64,000 bases of DNA from Pseudoalteromonas sp. DL-6 (GTDB lineage: Bacteria > Pseudomonadota > Gammaproteobacteria > Enterobacterales > Alteromonadaceae): assembly GCF_004328665.1 (NCBI RefSeq), contig NZ_CP019771.1:124001-188000 (forward strand). The letters run 5' to 3'. A program made the position numbers and the translations under genes. Below, piece by piece: positions 58,645 through 64,000 of the stretch; positions within the stretch are counted from its first letter, which is position 1, and every line of letters starts with the position of its first letter. Below the pieces are notes generated by a model. That model was not told the origin of the DNA. It searched no databases and saw only the letters and a program-made list of their open reading frames with translations.

Positions 58645-61600
58645 ATGGATTTAGCAAAATGGACAATCAATAATAAATTAATTAGCACCATACTCATTAT
58701 TTTAACTCTAGGGTTTGGTTTTTCATCCTATAAAAATATGGCACGCTTTGAAGACCCCGAATTTATAATTCGTACCGCACAAGTGTTTGTTTCGTACTCA
58801 GGCGCAAGCCCGCTAGAAGTAGCAAAAGAAGTCACAGAGCCGCTAGAGCGTGCTATTCAAGAGCTGCAAGAGGTTGATACTATATCGTCTACCTCATCTA
58901 CGGGTTTATCTGAAATTAAAGTAGAGATTAAATCAGAATTCTCTCCAACTAAATCTGAGCTGCAAGTTATTTGGACTAAACTCAGAAACAAAATTAATGA
59001 TACACGCCCAACATTACCTCCAGGTACTGGCACACCACAAGTTTATGACGATTTTGGTGATGTGTATGGCTTAAGTTATTTAATTACCGCCGAAGGTTAC
59101 TCTCCTGACGAGCTACATGCGTACGCTAAAAATTTACAAAGCGATATTCTACAAGTAGAAGGCGTGGCAAAAGTTGCTATGACGGGCGTTCAGCAAGAAG
59201 GTATATTTGTAGAAATTGCCCGTGAAGAGTTAGCCTCTTTAGGTGTATCTATTAATAATATTTACGGTATTTTAGATGAACAAAACGCTGTATTAAGCGC
59301 CGGTAATACCAAAATTGGCGATCAACGTATTTTTATCGACCCGACCGGAGAAATAAACTCCGTTGATACCATTAAAAATCTATTGGTTAGTGCTAGCGGT
59401 GAAGGTAAAACAATTTATCTTAAAGACATTGCCAATGTGTACCGTGGCTTTCAAAGTCCGGCAACAAAATTGGTACGTTATAACTCTAAACCTGCTATAT
59501 CACTTGGGGTCGCCAGTGTATTAGGCGCTAATGTGGTTAAAGTATTTGACCGTGTTGATGACAAAGTAAAACAAACAGAAAACCTCAGACCGCTTGGCAT
59601 TACAGTGCATGAGTTTTACCATCAAGGTAAAGTAGTACAAGATTCAGTCGACAACTTTGTGGTCAATGTTTTAGTCGCGCTGGTGATTGTAATGGTTACC
59701 CTGCTGCTATTTATGGGGTTACGCTCAGGAATTATTATTGGCGCTGTGTTACTGCTAACCATTTTTGCCACCCTTGCTACCATGGATTTAAGCGGCATAC
59801 CCATGCATCGAATTTCGCTTGGTGCGCTTATTATCGCGTTAGGCATGATGGTTGATAACGCCATTGTAGTGACCGAAGGGATTTTAGTTGGTACACAGAA
59901 AGGGCGCAAAAAGTTAGACATTGCCAGCGAAGTTGTCAAGCAAACTAAATGGCCATTACTAGGTGGTACCTTAGTAGGGATTGTTGCCTTTGCGCCTATT
60001 GGTCTTGCCCCAGGTGATACCGCTGAATTTACTGGTCATTTATTCTGGGTAATTTTAATCTCTTTATTATACAGTTGGTTATTTGCCATTACCCTAACCC
60101 CCTTATTTTGTTATTGCTTGTTTAAACAGCAAGATAACGATACCTCAGGCTCAGCAAAACCAAATAAACTTATGGCACTTTATCAATCGGTAGTGGTGTC
60201 AGCACTGCATCATCGCTGGCTCAGTATTGCCGTTGTAGTTGCCACCTTTAGTGTGTCTATGTGGGGATTTCAATTTGTAAAATCAGGTTTTTTTCCAGCC
60301 TCTACCACACCACAAATGGTGGTTGATTTTTGGCTGCCGCAAGGGACCGATATTGAAAAAACCAAAAAAGACATGCTCAAGTTAGAGGAATTTGTAAAGC
60401 AACAAAATGGCGTTGAAGGTATCCAAACCCTTATTGGCGGTGGCGGGCTTCGCTACATGCTTATTTATGGTAGCGAATCTCCAAACAGTTCTTATGGGCA
60501 AATTTTAGCTAAAGTCGATGACTATAAAAAGCTCGATAAACTTTTACCTACGGTGCAAAATTACATTGACGACAACTTTGTTGATGCTCAGGGCAAAGTA
60601 TGGCGCTTTGTAATGGGCCCAGGTGGTGGCTCTAAAATAGAAGCCACATTTAAAGGCCCCGACCCAGAAGTATTAAGAGAGCTAGCTGAACAAGCAAAAG
60701 GAATATTAATTGATGATGGCGGCGCCTTGTCTATTAAAGATACATGGCGACAACGCATTAGTGTTATTGAACCGCAGTATTCAGCCATTAACGCACAACG
60801 CGCTGGTGTAACGCGTAAAGCAGTTGCTGAAGCTTTACAGCAAAATTTTTCGGGGCAAGTTGTTGGACAGTATCGTGAAGGTGAAGAGCTCATTCCTATT
60901 ATTGTTAGAGCACCACAATCGGAACGTGTCGACATAAACGATATTGGCAACATTCAAGTGCAAAGCAATATCACTGGTGAAACATTGCCATTAGTGCAAG
61001 TAACCAATGGGTTTAAAACCGTCTGGCGCGATGGTATTTTAAAACGCGAAGACCGCGAATGGACCATAAAAGCCCAAGCCGATCCACTGCCGGGTGAACT
61101 AGCCTCAGAGTTATTTAATCGGGTTAAACCTAAAATAGAGGCCATTGAACTTCCTCAAGGGTATCGACTTGAATGGGATGGCGAATACGGACAATCGAAA
61201 GAGTCTAACGAAATGCTGGCCTCAACTATTCCACTGGGCTTTTTAGCCATGGTACTGATTGTTATTGTGTTATTTAACGCTTTAAAACAACCAATTATTA
61301 TTTGGCTTGTTGTGCCATTAGCCTTAATTGGTGTTGTGTTTGGGCTGGTAACCACACAAATACCATTAGAGTTTATGGGTATATTAGGGTTACTTTCGCT
61401 CTCTGGTTTGTTGATTAAAAATGCCATTGTATTGGTAGATCAAATGGATATGGAAATTCGACAAGGTAAACCTGCATATGATGCCATTATCGATTCGGCA
61501 AATAGTCGGGTAAGACCGGTAATGATGGGCACACTCACCACTGTACTAGGGGTTATTCCCTTGTATTTTGATGCATTTTTCCAATCAATGTCCGTGGTTT

Positions 61601-61704
61601 TAGTATTTGGATTACTGTTTGCTACCCTGCTGACTTTAATCGTAATACCTGTGCTGTACGCTATTTTTATGAATGTTAAACAAGACGAACAGGCAACTAA
61701 TTAA
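58645..61704 (+). CDS. RND efflux permease
   Basis: 1019 residues, twelve membrane helices and two large periplasmic loops. The proton-relay helix IV reads GMMVDNAIVV: first Asp kept, second replaced by Asn, which is common in some RND subfamilies; helix X keeps Lys in GLLIKNAIVLVDQ. Proton-driven export of unknown compounds. It forms an operon with the adaptor; no outer-membrane channel gene lies here, so TolC or a distant one must be shared. Sits between hisA and hisF. Confidence 0.93.
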   Translation: MDLAKWTINNKLISTILIILTLGFGFSSYKNMARFEDPEFIIRTAQVFVSYSGASPLEVAKEVTEPLERAIQELQEVDTISSTSSTGLSEIKVEIKSEFSPTKSELQVIWTKLRNKINDTRPTLPPGTGTPQVYDDFGDVYGLSYLITAEGYSPDELHAYAKNLQSDILQVEGVAKVAMTGVQQEGIFVEIAREELASLGVSINNIYGILDEQNAVLSAGNTKIGDQRIFIDPTGEINSVDTIKNLLVSASGEGKTIYLKDIANVYRGFQSPATKLVRYNSKPAISLGVASVLGANVVKVFDRVDDKVKQTENLRPLGITVHEFYHQGKVVQDSVDNFVVNVLVALVIVMVTLLLFMGLRSGIIIGAVLLLTIFATLATMDLSGIPMHRISLGALIIALGMMVDNAIVVTEGILVGTQKGRKKLDIASEVVKQTKWPLLGGTLVGIVAFAPIGLAPGDTAEFTGHLFWVILISLLYSWLFAITLTPLFCYCLFKQQDNDTSGSAKPNKLMALYQSVVVSALHHRWLSIAVVVATFSVSMWGFQFVKSGFFPASTTPQMVVDFWLPQGTDIEKTKKDMLKLEEFVKQQNGVEGIQTLIGGGGLRYMLIYGSESPNSSYGQILAKVDDYKKLDKLLPTVQNYIDDNFVDAQGKVWRFVMGPGGGSKIEATFKGPDPEVLRELAEQAKGILIDDGGALSIKDTWRQRISVIEPQYSAINAQRAGVTRKAVAEALQQNFSGQVVGQYREGEELIPIIVRAPQSERVDINDIGNIQVQSNITGETLPLVQVTNGFKTVWRDGILKREDREWTIKAQADPLPGELASELFNRVKPKIEAIELPQGYRLEWDGEYGQSKESNEMLASTIPLGFLAMVLIVIVLFNALKQPIIIWLVVPLALIGVVFGLVTTQIPLEFMGILGLLSLSGLLIKNAIVLVDQMDMEIRQGKPAYDAIIDSANSRVRPVMMGTLTTVLGVIPLYFDAFFQSMSVVLVFGLLFATLLTLIVIPVLYAIFMNVKQDEQATN

Positions 61705-61720
61705 ACGCCAACAAAAAATA

Positions 61721-61750
61721 TGGCCATGCTTAATAGGTAAGTCATGGCCA
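61721..61750 (+). terminator. Terminator after RND operon
   Basis: TGGCCATG (61721-61728) pairs exactly with CATGGCCA (61743-61750), then CTTTATAAGCTTTG. Good stem, modest T content. Confidence 0.7.
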
Positions 61751-62191
61751 CTTTATAAGCTTTGAACAGAATAGTTCATATAATTAACCACTATTCAACT
61801 TTTAAAAAAACTGCATATACTACACGCCTTTTCAAACCTTTTATGATGCTAAAAACTCGTTCAAAAACGGTTGTTATTTTTCCAAAGAAACATCTTAACT
61901 TTAGTATTTTATAAATTTAAATTAGATTTGCAGTGGATACTTTGTTAAGGCATTAATTATCACTTTAAGTTCTAGCTTTAGCGATTAACATAGCCGGAGT
62001 TTTATTATATAGTGGGGCTAAGAATTCATTGCATAGTAATGCTTTAAGATTCATTCATTAAATTAACTATTCAAATTTATCAAATAAATAACATATCAAG
62101 TGCAGTCTATGTGTCTTCTATTTAGTCATACAAATAATAAATGTAAAAACAGCTTTTTTTCAAATCAGAATTTTAAAAACGAGGCATTCTC
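61751..62191. other. Intergenic region upstream of hisF
   Basis: 441 bp. GAATAGT/ACTATTC (61769-61775, 61790-61796) could form another hairpin. The rest is AT-rich and must hold the promoter of hisF-hisIE; no His-rich leader peptide or attenuator is seen. GAGG lies 8 nt before the hisF ATG. Confidence 0.5.
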
Positions 62192-62971
62192 ATGTTATCA
62201 AAACGTATAATTCCTTGTTTAGACGTAAAAGACGGCCAAGTCGTTAAAGGCGTTAAATTTAAGGGTCACGAAGTAGTTGGCGATGTACTTACCCTTGCAA
62301 AAGCTTACAGTGAAGCGGGCGCCGATGAGCTGGTATTTTACGAGATCAGTGCAAGCGTTGAAAAACGCTTACTCGATGTAAATTGGGTTGAGAACATTGC
62401 CCGCCATATCGATATTCCATTTTGTGTAGCCGGTGGTATTAAATCGGTAGCCGATGCTGCTCGCGTACTTGAACGTGGCGCAGATAAAATCAGTATTAAT
62501 AGTCCAGCAATTGCGCGTCCAGAGCTAATTAAAGAGTTACATGATGAGTTTGGCAAGCAGTGTGTGGTTGTAGGCATTGACAGCTTTTTTGATGAAACAA
62601 CCGGTGAATATCTAGTTTATCAGCTTACTGGCGATCCTAATGCGTCAAGCCGCACCCGTTATAAAACCGAAGAATGGGTTAAACGCGTACAAGACTTAGG
62701 TGCGGGCGAAATCGTTTTAAATTGTATGAACCAAGATGGTGTGCGCAACGGTTACGACAACGAGCAACTAAGCAAAATACGCCAGCTGTGTGATATTCCT
62801 TTAATCGCCTCTGGTGGTGCAGGCAGCATGCAAGATTTTGTTGATGTATTTCAACAAAGCCAAGTAGATGGTGCACTCGCAGCCAGTGTTTTTCACAAAA
62901 ACGTGATCAACATCGGTGAACTAAAACAATTTTTAATCGATAACCAAGTGGCAGCAAGACTATGCAAGTAA
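62192..62971 (+). CDS. hisF: Imidazole glycerol phosphate synthase, cyclase subunit
   Basis: 259 residues. [17 protein letters not shown] at the start holds the catalytic Asp; [14 protein letters not shown] and [12 protein letters not shown] bind phosphates; the second catalytic Asp is in [14 protein letters not shown]. Works with HisH. Separated from hisA by 6.8 kb; overlaps hisIE by 10 nt. Confidence 0.98.
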   Translation: MLSKRIIPCLDVKDGQVVKGVKFKGHEVVGDVLTLAKAYSEAGADELVFYEISASVEKRLLDVNWVENIARHIDIPFCVAGGIKSVADAARVLERGADKISINSPAIARPELIKELHDEFGKQCVVVGIDSFFDETTGEYLVYQLTGDPNASSRTRYKTEEWVKRVQDLGAGEIVLNCMNQDGVRNGYDNEQLSKIRQLCDIPLIASGGAGSMQDFVDVFQQSQVDGALAASVFHKNVINIGELKQFLIDNQVAARLCK

Positions 62972-63576
62972 CCTTAGAAAACCAAACTCAAGTTGATTTC
63001 GCTAAAAGCGAGATGATCCCTGCCATTGTTCAAGATGCCCGCTCTGGCGTAATTTTAATGCAAGGCTTTATGAACAGCGAAGCGCTTAAAGCAACACTTG
63101 AAAGTAATAAAGTGACTTTTTATTCGCGCTCTAAATCGCGTTTATGGACCAAAGGCGAGTCATCAGAAAACTTTTTAAACGTGGTATCGGTGCATACCGA
63201 TTGCGATTACGACTCTATACTTGTACTTGCAAACCCAGAAGGCCCAACCTGTCATTTAGGCACACAAAGCTGTTTTGGTGATGCTGCAAAACCAAGCTTA
63301 AGCTTTTTAGCGCAACTTGAAGATGTCATTGTTGCTCGTAAAAATGATGATCCAGCTAAAAGCTACACCGCGTCACTGTTTGCAGAAGACTTAAGCCGTA
63401 GCTGTCAAAAAGTAGGTGAAGAAGGTGTAGAAGTGGCACTTGCGGCAATGAAACACGACAACAATGAACTTACTAACGAGTCAGCTGATTTGTTGTATCA
63501 CCTTGTTGTACTATTACAACGACAAGGGTTAGAACTCACTGATGTAGTTGCTTGCCTACAAGGTCGTCATAAGTAA
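62962..63576 (+). CDS. hisI: Bifunctional phosphoribosyl-AMP cyclohydrolase / phosphoribosyl-ATP pyrophosphatase
   Basis: 204 residues. N-terminal cyclohydrolase: [28 protein letters not shown] and the zinc cysteines in [13 protein letters not shown]-terminal pyrophosphatase: [20 protein letters not shown] and [13 protein letters not shown]. Steps 2 and 3 of the pathway. Fused hisIE is usual in gammaproteobacteria. Confidence 0.97.
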   Translation: MQVTLENQTQVDFAKSEMIPAIVQDARSGVILMQGFMNSEALKATLESNKVTFYSRSKSRLWTKGESSENFLNVVSVHTDCDYDSILVLANPEGPTCHLGTQSCFGDAAKPSLSFLAQLEDVIVARKNDDPAKSYTASLFAEDLSRSCQKVGEEGVEVALAAMKHDNNELTNESADLLYHLVVLLQRQGLELTDVVACLQGRHK

Positions 63577-63591
63577 ATACAACGATTACTG

Positions 63592-63614
63592 TGTGCGCCA
63601 TTATGTGGCGCACA
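63592..63614 (+). terminator. Hairpin after hisIE
   Basis: TGTGCGCCA (63592-63600) pairs exactly with TGGCGCACA (63606-63614), loop TTATG; the outer AACGA/TCGTT can extend it. The T-run is poor, so termination is probable but not sure. Confidence 0.6.
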
Positions 63615-63734
63615 TCGTTATAAAAAGCCATAATTTTTCTTTTTAATTCAGCCTTCTCAATAGCATTTATTCTCTCCCTTAGGTATCCTTTAGCTAATAT
63701 TCAAGGAATAGCTATTACAAAAGGATAGCGCACT

Positions 63735-64000
63735 ATGAAAACTTATATATCGCTTATACTCACTGGTCTTATTTTGTCTGGATGTAGCAGTTTAACCAGC
63801 GAGCAAAAAGCCAAATTAGACAGCTTAACGCCCTGTGAAAAAATGGATGGCTTAATAACCGAATACGATAATCGCTTTGAAGCGTTAAAAGATACTAAAG
63901 TAAAAACACCTTATTTAGATGTGTGGAGTGCAAAGTACAACGTGTTTGGCGATAACTGCCAAGTGACTAGCTTTAACAAGCAAACTGTGACCTACCGTTG
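63735..64000 (+). CDS. Small lipoprotein, 3' end outside window
   Basis: ATG at 63735 with AAGGA about 9 nt upstream. 88 codons are visible. Signal segment KTYISLILTGLILSGC with lipobox LSGC (Cys 17), then SSLTSEQKAKLDSL and two further cysteines (LTPCEKMDG, GDNCQVTS). Membrane-anchored; family not recognised. Confidence 0.8.
   Translation, partial: MKTYISLILTGLILSGCSSLTSEQKAKLDSLTPCEKMDGLITEYDNRFEALKDTKVKTPYLDVWSAKYNVFGDNCQVTSFNKQTVTYR

Overview
The window looks like chromosomal DNA of a marine gammaproteobacterium of the Alteromonadales, most likely Pseudoalteromonas. This is inferred from the AT-rich base use, three Cache-type chemoreceptors, two TonB-dependent receptors with a TonB2/TtpC-type energiser, an exported multidomain M4 protease and an attenuated his operon. 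The species cannot be fixed from the sequence alone. There is no rRNA, tRNA, CRISPR array, prophage or intact insertion sequence.

Layout. 1-4044 holds most of a secreted M4 metalloprotease (minus strand, running off the left edge). 4326-6577 holds small conserved genes (DUF4240, YwbE, a 95-residue protein, a lipoprotein) and a single-domain voltage-gated ion channel. 6615-9833 holds a chemoreceptor and asd. 10060-19885 (minus strand) is one uptake module in two transcription units. The first, DUF3450-TtpC-ExbB-ExbD-TonB-TPR, energises the outer membrane. The second encodes a surface-type lipoprotein and an Oar-like TonB-dependent receptor. Both units start behind the same unusual arrangement: two TGTCAT elements exactly 33 bp apart, with a -10-like hexamer 10 nt after the second. 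This resembles PhoB-dependent promoters and suggests the whole module responds to phosphate. 20110-23700 is a coupled chemoreceptor / diguanylate cyclase / DsbA-family operon. 23892-28831 holds an M1 aminopeptidase lipoprotein, an RNA methyltransferase with a YcgN protein, and a DUF885 lipoprotein. 28985-32893 holds a broken amidohydrolase gene and a Fur-box siderophore receptor.

32942-32999 is an 11.6-copy pentanucleotide array that supplies the stop codon of an alcohol dehydrogenase gene, which is divergent from a GbsR-type regulator. 34827-38058 holds a lytic transglycosylase, ycgL and minCDE. 38112-41913 is rnd, fadD and an alpha/beta hydrolase. 42326-49289 holds a third chemoreceptor, alkaline phosphatase, two conserved small proteins, tsaB and yoaA.

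49507-63576 is histidine biosynthesis. A leader peptide with five consecutive His codons and a classical attenuator precede hisGDCBHA. hisF and hisIE lie 6.8 kb further on. The gap holds a cytochrome b561, a catalase-family peroxidase and an RND efflux pair, so the his operon is split and hisF-hisIE lie outside the attenuator. The window ends inside a small lipoprotein gene.

No wholly new system was found. The best leads are the twin TGTCAT-N27-TGTCAT promoters over the TonB module, the split his operon, the CavAb-like selectivity filter of the ion channel, and an unexplained structured intergenic element at 25702-25825.
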